DNA of 64,000 nucleotides from Aldrovandia affinis (GCA_029706075.1 JAINUG010000011.1:2974501-3038500), one strand, 5' to 3'; shown: positions 47,212 through 59,250, counted from the first letter of the stretch. Notes: generated from the letters alone by a model not told the origin. Made by a program: numbers and translations.

Positions 47212-47214
<3 letters not shown>
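46103..47214. other. Unassigned noncoding stretch with AC microsatellite
   Basis: The AC run at 46287-46370 is the only identifiable feature. Remaining sequence has no gene or element that I recognise. Confidence 0.55.
46287..46370. repeat. AC dinucleotide microsatellite
   Basis: About 84 bp of uninterrupted AC. Confidence 0.97.

Positions 47215-47299
<85 letters not shown>
47215..47299. repeat. AC dinucleotide microsatellite
   Basis: About 85 bp of uninterrupted AC. Confidence 0.97.
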
Positions 47300-47305
<6 letters not shown>

Positions 47306-50300
47306 GAGGCAGGGGAGCAACACATCCACTACCAATTAATCCTTTCTCTACTTATTTGCATATTTCTGTTTTCCTAAAGAGAATTCATTTTAGTTTGCCT
47401 TGTAGAACCTTATTTGGTGTTGTTGAGGACTCTCCAATATTACTGTGGCTGTACTTCTGATTTCAGGCTTTCAGGCTAATCAAATTACTTATCAAATAAG
47501 TCCATATGTCCAGTCAATGCACTGACCACTAACCATAAATTAATAATCATGTGGACAGCAAAAAGAGTGGGAAGTGTGTAGAAATGCCAGTGGCTGTGGC
47601 AGGAAGCTCAAATGCGTGGACTGTAAGCTGTACAATAGGGCAAAGGAGGAAATTGCATGACTTTGACACCTCTGCCACAGTGAAGAAGCTCAAAGGTGGT
47701 CAAAGGAAATTGGTTGTGAAGCTCTCTATCACAAATCTTATTCTCTGACACCGAGAGGTAGAGAAAGAAAGGAATGGGGAAAAGAGAGGGCAGGGAGGCA
47801 TCCCGCCATGAGTGGGGCAGTGGAATTAAAATGAGATGTTCTGATTGGATACTGGAGATATTGTAGTATTGCATTTCAAACCCTGGTCTTTGTAGGGTGC
47901 CAAATGTTAAGTAAAACAGTTTTAACTGACATGCTAAATATACCATTTAATCCACATTTTCAGAATTAATAGACAAATCTCTAAACATATTAGGGCCCCA
48001 TTCCATTAGCTAGCTTTAACTAGCCAGTTAAACTAGGCCCAAACAAGGAATTATATTGTTGCTTAGTAACCAAATAAATTAAGCAGGATACACATATAAT
48101 CCATTAAAAACACATACATTTTAAAGTTGTGTTGTCATTCTTTGGTGAATTCTTACAAGATATATGTTGATATCTTTTTATAAAAGTGATAAGGAACAAG
48201 AACCTATGGTATATCATGAATATTGATAGGGGGTCTTGTTAGGCACAACTTGAAGCGGAGGATGTCATAAACAGTTGCCTGCGCCCTTAGCCAGAATAAA
48301 TTTAGCTTTGCATAGCTCTTTCACCAGAATTTCACATAGATTCAATGTACCCATCGCAGTACATACAAGCATCAGAACAAATTAATTGCCAACAGTTGCA
48401 GAGCAAATACAATATTATCAGCTTACAAGCCATTATATTGACAGTGATTTGTGTGAGTGTGACACTACTGTCCTCACCATCCAAAATATGTAGTTTTTGT
48501 TAAATATTAAACTTTTAAATGTGATAAATTAAATATAAAGTACAATTTAAATCTTAAATCTTGGTTTTCGAAAATGTAATATTACATTTTTTACTAAATA
48601 TTTATTTTTGCAACCAAGAATTAATATTAACTTCAATATTATTTTTTTAATTAAGGGTCCTTGAGTTGAACCTCAATGTAGAATGTGGAGATCAGTCGAA
48701 AATGTAAGCACCCCCTGGCATAACTGCTTTCTGTGATTTATGTGTGCACCCCCAGGCAAGTCTAGGGAGGGGTTTCCCAAAATAGATGTTCCCAAAAAAG
48801 GTCTGGAGATGTTTGCTATTATAGCTTCGACTAAGTTAAGTGATGATTGCTCCAGAAAAAGTTGAATAAGTAGCGCACCACTACCTGGTTATTGTTCGCA
48901 TCGTGCAATGTATATAGTTGTTTACTTGTGTTTGGCAATTGTAACTTTTATTTGGGTGCCTCTCTTTACTTATGATTCAGTTCATCCAAATTATGTTCAC
49001 ACCACCCCACAGTGCCCACGTCACTGTTATCCTCATCTGAAAAACTTGGCTTTTGCCGCTTTGCTTCCTTTGTCTCCAGCTTGGCTACTGCGTGATTGCC
49101 TACACAGGTGCTTCTCCTTTGAAACCCTCCTTAATTTAAATCATGGGAATATGCCAGTGCAGACAACAGAGTAATAAAGTACTTTTAAAATCATAAAGCA
49201 AAATGGATTTGCAAAATGTATATATATTCTAGTGCAAAACTAGTAAAATTTTCCTGACATTTTTTTAATTAAAGGCACATGGACCTTAAAGGATTGAGAC
49301 TCTTGAATGGAAGAAAACATTTTTTTTAAACCTGTTAAATATATAGTTCTAGATTACAATAATATTTCCTTAACTTTTACTTACAATGAAATGCAAGACT
49401 GTTTTCTTGTTCACAAATGCAGTTTTATGTGTTGAATGAAAAAAACATTGCATTTATGTGGCCAAAAAGTGTGTATTAATGTGTGTGTATGCATATGTGT
49501 GTGTTTGTGTGTATCTGTGTGAGTGTATGTATGTGTGCATTTGTGTTTGTGTCTGTTTGTGTGTGTGTGTGTGTGTGTGTTTACATTTTACGAAAGAGTA
49601 AATGCATGAGGGAGTACAGGAAATGAGGGATGGAGGGACAATGTTATTAAGGGTCAGTTCGTGAGTAACACTGTATAATTGGAGAGCTGCTAATTAACCT
49701 TTCGAAATGAGAAATGATCATCCTCTGTGATCAAAGGCGAAATGGCATGGTATGAATAAAGCTAAATCAGGCTAAACAAAAGGTTGAATGTTTAAAGCCC
49801 AACTTCAAATACTCTTCTCAACTTTATAAATACTTTCAATTGGTATTATTTAAAGTATTTACATCGGTCTTTTTTAGCTGTAGTTATGCTAAATTATGCA
49901 GATAGCTTTCAATCAGCAGCTTTGTGCCAGCTTATAGTGTTCACACTTTGAAAGCTTAGATGCTGGAAGGCTATTTTATTCTGGTACAAAAATAGCCTGG
50001 ATGATTGGAAGAAAACACAACCTTGAACAGGTGGTTGTTTTTAGTGGGACTCTCTGCTCTGTTTAACAGAAAGTGTAGACATGGTAACAGAGAGGTAACT
50101 TCAGGCCATTTCAGGTAGTCTCTGGGAATGATGTGTTTTCCTCTTTGCATAAATATAAAGCTATTAAAAAAAAACACTCTGGGATGCATCTCGTATTTGG
50201 ACCAGAGTCAATAAAAATGTGGTCATGCGAACCAGCATTTCTGCATTTCTCACTCTGCAGCTAGCTTTGCAAGGTAACTTTTCTGGGAACTATTGAAGAG

Positions 50301-50429
50301 GTTTTTAACTAACGAAGAAGTTAAACAATTTTTCAACAATTTTTCAGTGAACGGTACTCAAAATTCAAAACTATATCTCTATGTTGGCAGGCCCATAACA
50401 CACATATTTGGATATTATTCAAACTAATC
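47300..50429. other. Unassigned noncoding stretch
   Basis: No gene or recognised element. An interrupted GT tract lies at 49480-49580. The rest is A/T-rich with short frames of no recognisable content. Confidence 0.5.
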
Positions 50430-50761
50430 TACAGGTAACTGCCAAAGTAATGGAAGCACTTTTAAGAGTTCTGTGGCTCTGTTATGGTGAGGGATGCATT
50501 TTCCTGGCATGGTTTAGATCTACTCAATTTCATAGAGGGCAAGGTAAATGTCAATAAGTACAAAGCCATTCCAAGTAATCACCTTAATGCTATGGTGAAG
50601 CATTTTCATCCTGATGGTTCCAGAGATTCTGGTGCTTGAGACAGCATTTTCCACCACCATCAACAAAACAACAAATGTATCGTGGAAGAATGGTGGTGTG
50701 TCCCTCTAATTGTATTCAAGATGCTTGTATAATCTATGCCAAGGCATATTGAAGCTGTTCT
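50430..50761. mobile_element. DNA transposon fragment, ACAGGTAACTGCC end
   Basis: The terminus ACAGGTAACTGCCAAAGTAA followed by GGAAGCAC, and the inner block GCATATTGAAGCTGTTCTGGC, match a repeat widely seen in fish genomes whose two ends are inverted. Here only the left end is found and sequence breaks off at the SINE-related segment. I cannot name the superfamily with confidence. Confidence 0.5.
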
Positions 50762-50854
50762 GGCACTCACACACTCACCTCTCCAATACACACAGCAACC
50801 CAGACACACCCATCCAACCCTCAGGCATATAGAACACCCCAGGCACACAGACGA

Positions 50855-51065
50855 AACTGGCTGTGCCAGCCCGGCTCTGGCTGGTTGCCCCAGGGGGAGG
50901 GGGGAAGGAGAGCCAGCACGGGCTTGCCGAGAAGCGCAAAAGGCACCCCTGTAAGGGAAAAACTGGCTTCCCTCTGAGGACAAGCGGCAGGCTCATGAGG
51001 GAGGGTAAATTGAAAGAAATTGGCTAACAAATTGGGAGAAAAATTGGAAAAAATCTGAAGCAGAA
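50855..51065 (+). mobile_element. SINE fragment with shared tail, plus strand
   Basis: The body has GGGGAAGGAGAGCCAGCACG and GGGAGGGTAAATTGAAAGAA, and ends with ATTGGCTAACAAATTGGGAG plus an A-rich run, the tail common to the SINEs at 24546, 34593 and 45784. The head is not clearly tRNA-like. The left boundary is uncertain, and the sequence from 50762 is AC-rich. Confidence 0.65.
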
Positions 51066-51878
51066 AAGGGAGGAGGATCAGAGTTATCGGTCTGCAGACT
51101 AGGTTTTTATTTGTCTTCCCCTCACAAGGAGAGAGAGAGGGAGGGAGGGCAAGAGAGTGAATGGAAAGAAAAATAAACAAACAGAACTTCAGCTGTCCCC
51201 CTCACGGGCTCCGGCCAAAAACAATACATTAAAATAAGAAACTAAATCAAAAACATGCCTTTAGGCAAACACTAAACAACCATGCACAGACAGTCGACTT
51301 GGTTTATTTCGTTTGGATCTCGACTTTCTCTCTCTCTCTGCTTTCTCTCTCCAGTGTTCCTGCCACCTACTGAGAGAGCAGAACAATTTTAAACACAGAG
51401 GTACATTTAGACAATGCCACACAGCTGTGTGCCCTGACTGCTCTGCTAGTAGGGGTGGCCATGAATTGCCCTGATTCCCCTGTTCAGACTGACACCTTCC
51501 ACACCCCTCCATCACCAGATTGTAGCCAGGGCCTATTCAACTAGGCTGACACCTTTTTTTTTTATAGTGCTGTAGCGGGCCATTCTCAGAGAGCTTCCAG
51601 CTGATGTAGAGCATCAAACTTGGAGCTAATTAACAATGGGCTGCCACATAGTTGCTTTAATTTTCAAAAATGCCACCTGGCACTGCTCTGTCCATTGGAC
51701 CGGATCTGAGGCTCCATTTCAAGTAAGATCAGGATCAGGAACCCCAGGTACGGTACTTCTCTCCACTCAATAGCGCACCTTGACTGATTTGCAGTGAGCC
51801 CCTCAGCATCCACAGGACAGCTCACAAAAGCTTTATATGCCACTCCCAGTCATTACTGTAGATGACGATGACAAGCAA

Positions 51879-52459
51879 CTATGCGGTAGAATAAGCAGCA
51901 TGACCATTAGCTGCTGGAAGGTGGCTGGAGCCACAAGCAAACCGAACTGCAAGGTCAGAAAATTGGTATAAGCCGAACAGGTAGAGAAAGCCGACTTCTG
52001 CTGGAGAAAAGGGAATCTGCCAGTAGCCCTTGGTTAAATCCGGCATGGAATAAAAGCGAGCAGTGCCCAACCGATCCAGCAGTTCGTCAAACTGGGGCAT
52101 TGGATAGGCATCAACTTTTGAGACTGTGTTTATCTATCTAGAGTCCACACAGAAATGAACAGACCCATCAGACTGTATATGTGACTCCTTTATTACTATT
52201 ACTATCTACCATCTTGGCCCCTTCTGCCTGCTGCCCCGGCACAGCAGGGACAAGAAGATTAGTGATGTCATTTGGTGCTTCCAGTCCCAGCTCATCTTGC
52301 ACAATTTCTGGCATGGCAAGCGAGACAGGATCTACCACCCTCCACAGTTTTAGGTGGCATATTTGACATGCCCCTCCTCTGTCAGGACAAATTACATTTC
52401 CCACTTGCCATGTGACCTCAAATGGTACTTGTCACTTTGCGAGCAATTTATATGCAGAT
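51879..52459 (-). pseudogene. gypsy integrase tail and reverse transcriptase start
   Basis: From 52459 downward the frame gives the end of the integrase C-terminal module (PFEVTWQVGNVICPDRGGA, then CQICHLKLWRVVDPVSLA). A linker follows, then SVHFCVDSR and DAYPMPQFDELLDRLGTARF, the first RT motifs, then LTKGYWQIPFSPAE. The YxDD palm and RNase H are absent. A stretch normally present between linker and RT is deleted. The continuity across the hAT target site is what ties integrase and RT to one element. Confidence 0.85.
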
Positions 52460-52748
52460 GTAGGGAGCAGTGGAGATTTCAATAAGACAACAGGTGAAGC
52501 AGTGCTTCACCTAAAAACAAACATACAAAAATACATAACACACATATCACATAAAACATATTTTTTAAATGCCGAAGTATCATCACAACGACTATTTCCT
52601 CTGGGAATCAAGCCAAAAAAGTCTCACTTTTAAAAAGAAATGTATCTTGCAAAACAGCACCACCCATAGGTTGTTAAAAGGTATTTCAGTGAAGCAGAGA
52701 TGATCTTTCCTCTCAGAGTTTTCTGACTTTTTATCAAACCTAGCAGTT

Positions 52749-53090
52749 ATGGCAGATAAAGTTGTGATTATAGGGGACTTTAATATTCATGTTGATAATG
52801 GAAACAATTCTCTAGTGAAGGCTTTTGATTCTATTCTTGACTCCGTTGGCTTTGTTCAAAGTGTGTCTGGGCCAACTCATTGTCATCAACATACACTGGA
52901 CTTAGCTTTATCTTATGGCATTAGCATTAGCAATCTAGTTGTCTCTCCTCATAATCCTGTGTTCTCTGACCATTTCCTTATTACGTTTGAAATTCATGTT
53001 ATCACTGCTATTAGATCAAAACCAGTGTTCTACTTTAGCCACTCCCTAAATTCCTCTACTATACCTAACTTTGTCAGCCTGTTCCAATAA
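52749..53090 (+). pseudogene. LINE endonuclease, C-terminal half
   Basis: One open 113-codon frame: VVIIGDFNIHVDNGNNSLVK with the Gly-Asp-Phe-Asn motif, GPTHCHQHTLDLALSYGI with the Thr-His / Thr-Leu-Asp-Leu motif, and FSDHFLITFEI with the Ser-Asp-His motif. All three catalytic motifs of an APE-type endonuclease C-terminal half are intact. The N-terminal half is lost by 5' truncation. Confidence 0.92.
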
Positions 53091-53379
53091 TCATTTACTG
53101 TTAATCAGGATCCCACGTAAGTGGCGATCCACTAAATTATAAGTATTTTATTCTGCCTGGAAAGACAGTCTGGTACAGTACAAATATGCTCTCTCCTCCG
53201 CAAGGTCAACCTATTTGTCTGATCTGATTGAGCATAATAAGAATAATCCTAAATGTATTTTTGATACAGTCGCCAAACTGACAAAGAACCAGATTGAAAC
53301 CAATGCTAAGCCTCCGGCAGCCTATAATAGTAATGATTTCATGAACTTCTTCTCTAAGAAGATGGAGATGGAATTAATA

Positions 53380-54720
53380 AAATGGCACCTTCTGCTGTAG
53401 CGGACACTGATCAGAAAGCACAGGCTTACCAGGACAGGGGTCCTATGGCTACTCTTGAGTTTTTTAGTGCTCTGGAGTGGACTGCATTTTCTAAATTGGT
53501 TATGTCCTCCAAACCATCTACTTGCCAATTAGATCCAATCCCAACAAAACTTGCCAAATAACTTCTTCCTGTTATGGGGCAACCTATGCTAGACATTATT
53601 AATCTGTCTCTCTCCTTAGGCTATATGCCATATTATCAAAAAGTGGCAGTAATTAAGCCAATTTGAAAGAAACCAAACCTTGACCCCAAAAATCTCAGGA
53701 ACTGCAGGCTAATTTCTAATCTTTCTTTTCTTTCAAAAATTCTATCCTGAAATCAAATGACGTCTATGAAACTTTTCAGTCAGGATTTAGGCAATACTAT
53801 AGCACTGAAAGTTGCCAATGACTTACTGGTATCAGCTGACTGTGGATGTGTCTCTATCCTTGTGCTTTTGGACTTAAGTGCTGCCTTTGATACAATAGAC
53901 CACCAAACTCTTCTGAGCAGACTTGAAAACCTAGTGCAGCTAAATGATGGATGGAATATGGTGTCCCTCAAGGTTCTGTTTTGGGGCCATTGTTGTTCTC
54001 CCTTTACATGTTGCCACTTGGTGATGTTATTCGTAAACATGGTGTACATTTTCACACAATTATACCTATCATTGAAACCTGGCGAAGTACAATTCGAACA
54101 GTTGGAGGCTTGTTTTAAAGACATAAAAGACTGGATGACAGATAACTTTCTATTGTTGAATGCTGATAAAACAGAGATGTTGGTCTTGGGGCCCAAAAAC
54201 CTCAGAAGTGGGTTAGTGGGATTTAGCTCTGAACCTGGATTGTTGCTCTGTTGCTGCAAGTTTGGTGGTAAAAGACTTGGGTGTTACTATAGATCCTGGT
54301 CTCTCATTTGATAGTCACATCAAAAACATTTCCAGAGTAGCCTTTTTTCACTTGAGGAATATTGCCAAAATTAGGGGCTTCCTGTCATTAATAGATGCAG
54401 TAAAATTGGTACATGCCTTTATTACATCTAGATTAAATTACTGCAATGCATTACTGTCTGGCTGTTCCAATACCTCACTCAGGAGCCTACAACTCGTACA
54501 GAATGATGCTGCAAGGATCCTGACTAGAACAAAGAAGTATGAGCACATTAGTCCTGTGTTAGCGTCACCTCACTGGCTTCCTATAAACTATCGTGTAGAC
54601 TATAAGGTACTTCTCTTATCTTATAAGGTTTTGCATGGACTTGCACCTTCTTACTTGGCTGATTTACTTCATCCCTACAATCCCCCACATTCACTTTGTT
54701 CACAAGATGCAGGCAACTTG
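53380..54720 (+). pseudogene. LINE reverse transcriptase lacking its YADD box
   Basis: Readable segments are LVLLDLSAAFDTIDHQTLLS (motif A), then a Val-Pro-Gln-Gly-Ser-type motif B near 53965 (frameshifted), LMTDNFLLLNADKTEML-type text near 54130, and VVKDLGVTIDPGLSFDSHI to RLNYCNALLSG. Between motif B and [10 protein letters not shown] the catalytic Tyr-Ala-Asp-Asp codons are gone: the sequence passes from CATTTTCAC at about 54049 straight to ACAATTATACC. Several stops and frameshifts are present as well. Confidence 0.85.
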
Positions 54721-54728
54721 GTAGTCCC

Positions 54729-54904
54729 CAGGGGTGGGCAATCATGGGTCAGGCTTTTGTTCCAACTGAACAGTGATTCCACTAATCAAAGCCCTGATTG
54801 AAGACTTTGATTAGCTGATTAGTCAAATCAGGTGAGCTACTGCTCGGCTGGAACAAAAGCCTGCACCCACACCGGCCCACACAGGGTAAGATTGCCCACC
54901 CCTG
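54729..54904. mobile_element. 176-bp inverted-repeat MITE
   Basis: Ends CAGGGGTGGGCAATC and its complement, and an inner pair CAGGCTTTTGTTCCA / TGGAACAAAAGCCTG. Without it the host LINE reads GTAGTCCCTAGAATATC, in frame with the RT thumb, so CCC is the apparent duplication. The ends recall hAT elements but the duplication is not 8 bp, so superfamily is left open. Confidence 0.8.
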
Positions 54905-56431
54905 CCCTAGAATATCAAAAAATACAGCAGGTGGCAGAGCTTTCTCCTATAGAGCTCCTTTACTGTGGAACGGTCTACCCGTCTCTGTGAAGGAGTCAGA
55001 CACAGTCTCAAAAGTCTAGTTTAAAAACACATCTCTTTAGTCTCTCTTATAGTCATTAGGTGCAGATGTGCAATAGGGGCGTAGCAATAGAGCCTTCTGG
55101 TGCAATGAGGTATCCTTGCTGTCACCAATCATAAGTGATGATCCGCCCCTTATCAGGACTGCTGATGATGTGGTAGGATGGTCTCTGAGTGCCTTCATGG
55201 CTGCGTGTTCCCTGTGCCACTCACCTAATTAGTTATGCTGCCCTAGATTACTTCTGCTGGTGCAAAAGTGTTGTTATCACTCTACTCTCTCCCCTGATCC
55301 GGTGTGATATTTATCATAGTCGTAATTGCACCTTTCCTCTTTTCTTCCCGGCTTCGTGGCACCTGCCCGGAGCTCACTTACCAAGCCTAGTCCCAGGGGA
55401 TTTCCGTTGGCCCAGTACCCAGCTGCCCAGAGTCAACCCCCCACCCCTGCCATGTGTTAGCCGGGTCCCGCTGGCCCGGACCCTAGCTGCTGGTTCCATC
55501 CCCCGCCCTGCCCTGGTATCTGGAGGAATGAGGTCCACCCCACCCCTACACTTAGGATGCCGAAGAATGCCCTTCCGGTGGTCTCTTAAGCCTCAAGAGC
55601 CTCAAGAACTATTTTTTTTTCTCTGTATCCCATCATTTTCCAGGAGTTCATCTTGATCGCCTTTTAAGGGGTCAGGGAATAATTTTCCAGTTTTCGACAT
55701 TGGCTCTAATGGTTTTCTGTTTTTTTGATTCCCTCTGGAAAATGTCAATTGTGAAGCGCTGTGTGACAACCTGTTTGTAAATGGCGCTATACAAAAATAA
55801 AGATTGATTGATTGAAAGATTGATTGATTGATGCTCTCTGCCTCACTAAGCTAATACAACTCAATGTAAAGCAATATAGTACTTTATACATTGTTGATTG
55901 GATAATTATGGCTTATGACGAGTTTTTAAGCCCACAAGTGAAGCATTGCTTCACCTAGTCTTTTGAATGATGTGCAATCTTTGCACGTTCTGAGACATGA
56001 AGATGATTGACACCTAATTAAACCATTCAGTTCAGCCTTCTCGAAACTTAACTCTTTCCAACCCCGTGATTTGAAACTGGCGCCAGAGGCAGACCTAGCT
56101 TTTACCTGAGGTGAAAATTATATACATTTTCTTTGTTCTTCAACTTTATTAATGTCATCTACATTTTTCAAGAATATGAATAGATTTTTGTAGTGTTTGT
56201 AGTGTAGGGTTAAACGTCCTCTTGAATCCTCCATCATTCCTTTTCCTTTTGGAAGTCGAAGCGTGTGGCGAGAGATCAAGAGAGTAATTAGTCTAGTAGT
56301 TGTTGTTGGTTCTGGTATATATATTGTTAATTATATAATTACGTGTAATCAATTAATCTGTTCATATCATTATTGTTCATCTTTATATTTACATTTTTTT
56401 GTATTTTTGCAAGACCTCGTGTCGAGTTGTA

Positions 56432-56462
56432 GGCTAGCTAGCTAGCTAGCTTGCTTAGCTAG
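56432..56462. repeat. GCTA tetranucleotide run
   Basis: Perfect GCTA/CTAG repeats for about 25 bp, then a short TTGCTTAGCTAGCT extension. Confidence 0.9.
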
Positions 56463-56508
56463 CTCCTGTCCTGTCTTTTGCAAGGGAACAATTTTTGCAA
56501 GAATAATT

Positions 56509-56631
56509 ATGGATGCAATTGCAAACATCATTGACCACATCCTACAGGAATCATTTCACACCTCCTATGAGGAAAAAACAAGAGTGAAGACAACTTTACC
56601 AGGAAAAACAGGAAGATTTTGTATGAGTTGA
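56509..56631 (+). pseudogene. hAT transposase N-terminal remnant
   Basis: A 40-codon frame starting MDAIANIIDHILQESFHTSY, then EEKTRVKTTLPG. A helix ending in Ile-Leu-Gln-x-x-Phe followed by Tyr-Glu-Glu-Lys-x-x-Val-Lys is typical of the N-terminal leader of one class of hAT transposases. No zinc finger, DDE core or dimerisation domain follows, so the element is nonautonomous. Confidence 0.55.
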
Positions 56632-56908
56632 TAAGAATTGCTTTATTTAAAATGCATGAGTTTTGATGAGTGCAGAAAGCTAAAACAAGTTAAAGGAGAA
56701 TTGAACCGAAACATTTTCCTATAGGTGTGTTTCAGGTCAGTTGAGACTTGCTTTCCTTAGTGTACAGCACACATGGTTTAGTTATTACTGTATTGATTAT
56801 ATTGAGATATATCAGTGAGAAAGGATGACATCAGGAGATGAGACAGCATCAGGATTGGAAAGAGAATTGCACAGGGAAGTGCATGTTGGATATGTTCTGC
56901 TATTTGGA

Positions 56909-57058
56909 GCACAGTCAAGTCCAGCTCAGCTGTCCTCTGTAGTTTTCAGCACAGTCAAGTCCAGCTCAGGCCTCCTCTGTCATGCCAAGCTCTCAAGTTA
57001 AGCTCAGCCCTGCTCTGTCATGCCAAGCTCACTAAAGTCCAGCTCAGCCCTCCTGTAG
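56909..57058. repeat. Minisatellite of about 38 bp, four units
   Basis: Units of CACAGTCAAGTCCAGCTCAG followed by CCCTCCTCTGTCATGCCAAG or variants, inside the hAT element. Confidence 0.82.
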
Positions 57059-57858
57059 TCCCCTTCCATTGTTCTCAGCATTATCCTGTCAGAGAACCAA
57101 CAGCTGCTACCATTGTTAAGTATTATAGTTTCCGATTTATTTGATTATGCTTCTAACTTGAATATTTGTTCACTTGAAGTAATGTATGTTTTATATCTCC
57201 ATTTGCAGCACATTCCTGCTTTCCCACTCTAAGCACCAGGAGACCAGCAGACCCTTCCCTCTGCCCTCCTCCCTGTCACAGGATTATATGCTGTCAGAAG
57301 TCCAAGTAACTCCTTGTCCATTAACCTGATATGTCTGTGTTTATTTATTTTGTAAGTGTTGCATCAAACAGAAATGCCTACAACAAAGAATAGGTTGTTA
57401 TGTCAGTTACATGTATTTTGAATAAAAGCTCATGGACATAATATGCTGGGTTTATCTGATAAATGGTATGTTGTTTATACACATACAGTATAAAGACAGT
57501 GAGTGCTGTTTCAAAAAGGGGGTGTTGCTTGGGTGGTTGCTTCGCTAAAACCTTTAGTCACCAGCCACCACTGGTAGAGAGAAATACAACCATATCTCCA
57601 ACTTGAAATATTCACAATTGTCCCCACTGTTATATTTCCCTCTCTGCTGTTCTATTGGAGTACATTTTCTTGTTCAATTTGACTGAATGAGTGCAGTTTT
57701 GCTCGCAGGTGCAGGACGTATTGTACTTTGTTTTTACTGGAGCTAGGACTTTCCTCCCAGGTTTCCCTTAAGTCCAAAATGCCCCTGGGCCAGCACCCAT
57801 ACAATAATTCAAAAGGGGAAAACCCTGTGGAGGCTTGGGGAACTTCTCTGATGGCAAA

Positions 57859-59250
57859 CTGCTAACATGCATTGGTCAAAACTGAAGTCACATTGTCAAA
57901 ACTCTTCACACAGTCAGCGAAACAGAAGTCTATGTGGACTAAACAATTAATCATTTTTCATTGCTTTCACACAAAATGCATTCAATGACCACATTTTCCT
58001 AAATCCAAAATTTTCATTTTCCAAACTCTTTTCTCATTCATACTCCACCACCCGCAAAACACTATATATTTGCAGCACATTTTTCAAATGCTAACATACT
58101 GTTTACAAAACTGTTAAAAACACACTCAAAACAGAATGATGGAGCTATCACAATGTGTGCAGCACTGTCCAATGATGGTTTGCTGTTACACAAACCACTC
58201 ATTGGTCCCTACAATACAGAGAGGCTTATTTCTTTTCTGGATGACCTGCATAATCGACTTGTGCCAGCGGAGGAGAGAGGGGCAGGAAACTCCCCTACCT
58301 TCGTTGTTGTGTGGGATCATGTGGCATTCCACCACTCTGCTGCAGTCACAGACTGGTTTGCCGCACATCCCAGGATGTTAGTACTATTCCTGCCTCCATA
58401 CTCCCCCTTCCTAAACCCCATAGAGAAGTTTTTCTCTGCGTGGCAGTGGAAGGTGTATGACCACCGTCCACATGACCAGATGTCCTTACTGGATGCCATG
58501 AATGCGGGGCGTGGAGACATTTCTCCTGAAGACTGGTATGGTTGGATTAGACATTCCAGAAGATACTTTCCAAGATGCAGTGCCAGAGAAGACATAAGAT
58601 TACATTACATTACATTTACATTACATTGAGATGTGATGTTGATGACAACTTGCAGTAGAGAGGGAGAACTAGAACCCTCACAGTACTGTACAGTATGAGT
58701 GATTACACTATACATGTTGTTGTTTTTTTGTGATTATTATTGCAGCCTTGGAATTTCAGGAATTGTTTTTTTTTGTTTCAACTTTGTATTTTTCACAAGT
58801 AAATAACTATATAGAAAGAAGATATAGAAAAAAGAAAGGATATTGAAGAAAATAGCTAATTATTGTTACATATACTTTAGTACAGTCAATAAAGTGAAAA
58901 GGTATTATTCTTATTCTATAATGAAATACTGATTTATTTCATGAAAAATCATTCAAACTTCAAAGATAAAAGTTCATCATTTATGTAATGCTCCCTGTTG
59001 TTAGTGTTTTTAGGTCAGTGTGTTATGAGTGACAATGTATGCTTTCTGAGTGAGAATTGTTGCCAGTGTTATGGTCAAACAAGCTAATTTTGAGACATGT
59101 ATGAAGTGTTTTGGTGGTTTGAGTGAGTTTTGGAAGTGAGATTAACTGTTTGGCCAAGATGCATGTTGGTAATGCAGACTGTATGAAAAGTTTTGAAAAA
59201 GTGGCTTCAGTATTGACCGATGCTTGTTAGCAATTGAAAAAACTGTAATT
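57859..59250 (+). mobile_element. IS630/Tc1-like transposon, plus strand
   Basis: Same family as the fold-back at 27324, here in normal order: 5' flank with GCTAACATGCATTGGTCAAA, transposase half, 3' flank and a terminus AAAAAACTGTAAT near 59250. The two ends are imperfect inverted repeats over about 70 bp. It is inserted in the gypsy integrase just after the GCAAA of the Phe-Ala-Ile codons. Confidence 0.85.
58153..58629 (+). pseudogene. IS630/Tc1-type DDE transposase, C-terminal half
   Basis: An open 158-codon frame nearly identical to that at 27859: FVVVWDHVAFHHSA, with Asp kept and the next Asn changed to His, then LPPYSPFLNPIEKFFSAW with the Glu. The C-terminus is disrupted after SAREDIR by about 31 bp of ATTAC-type repeats (58592-58629), which shift the frame and truncate the Asp-Val-Asp-Glu-Asn tail. 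The N-terminal half and the first Asp are absent. Confidence 0.88.

Larger units (their letters stand above)
52690..55850 (+). mobile_element. L2-type LINE, plus strand, nested in the hAT
   Basis: Part of an endonuclease is followed by reverse transcriptase and a 3' untranslated region ending GTAAATGGCGCTATACAAAAAT then AAAGATTGATTGATTG repeats (to about 55832), a classic L2-group end. It is 5'-truncated. A 176-bp inverted-repeat element lies within the thumb coding region at 54729. Its RT is related to that of the minus-strand LINE at 15930. Confidence 0.88.
52468..57573. mobile_element. hAT element with nested LINE, 5.1 kb overall
   Basis: Starts CAGTGGAGATTTC and ends in the complement of CAGTGGTGGCTGG. 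Flanks are GTAGGGAG (52460-52467) and GTAGAGAG (57574-57581), an 8-bp duplication with one difference. Removing it rejoins the gypsy integrase C-terminal module. Without the LINE at 52690-55850 the element is about 1.9 kb. It keeps a first-exon transposase frame at 56509 and an internal minisatellite. The palindrome AGGTGAAGCA-N-TGCTTCACCT is at 52492-52512 and, with one change, at 55936-55956. Confidence 0.85.

Noticed and set aside
55189..55656. 155-codon open frame
   Set aside because: It lies in the 3' untranslated region of the plus-strand LINE and shows no domain.
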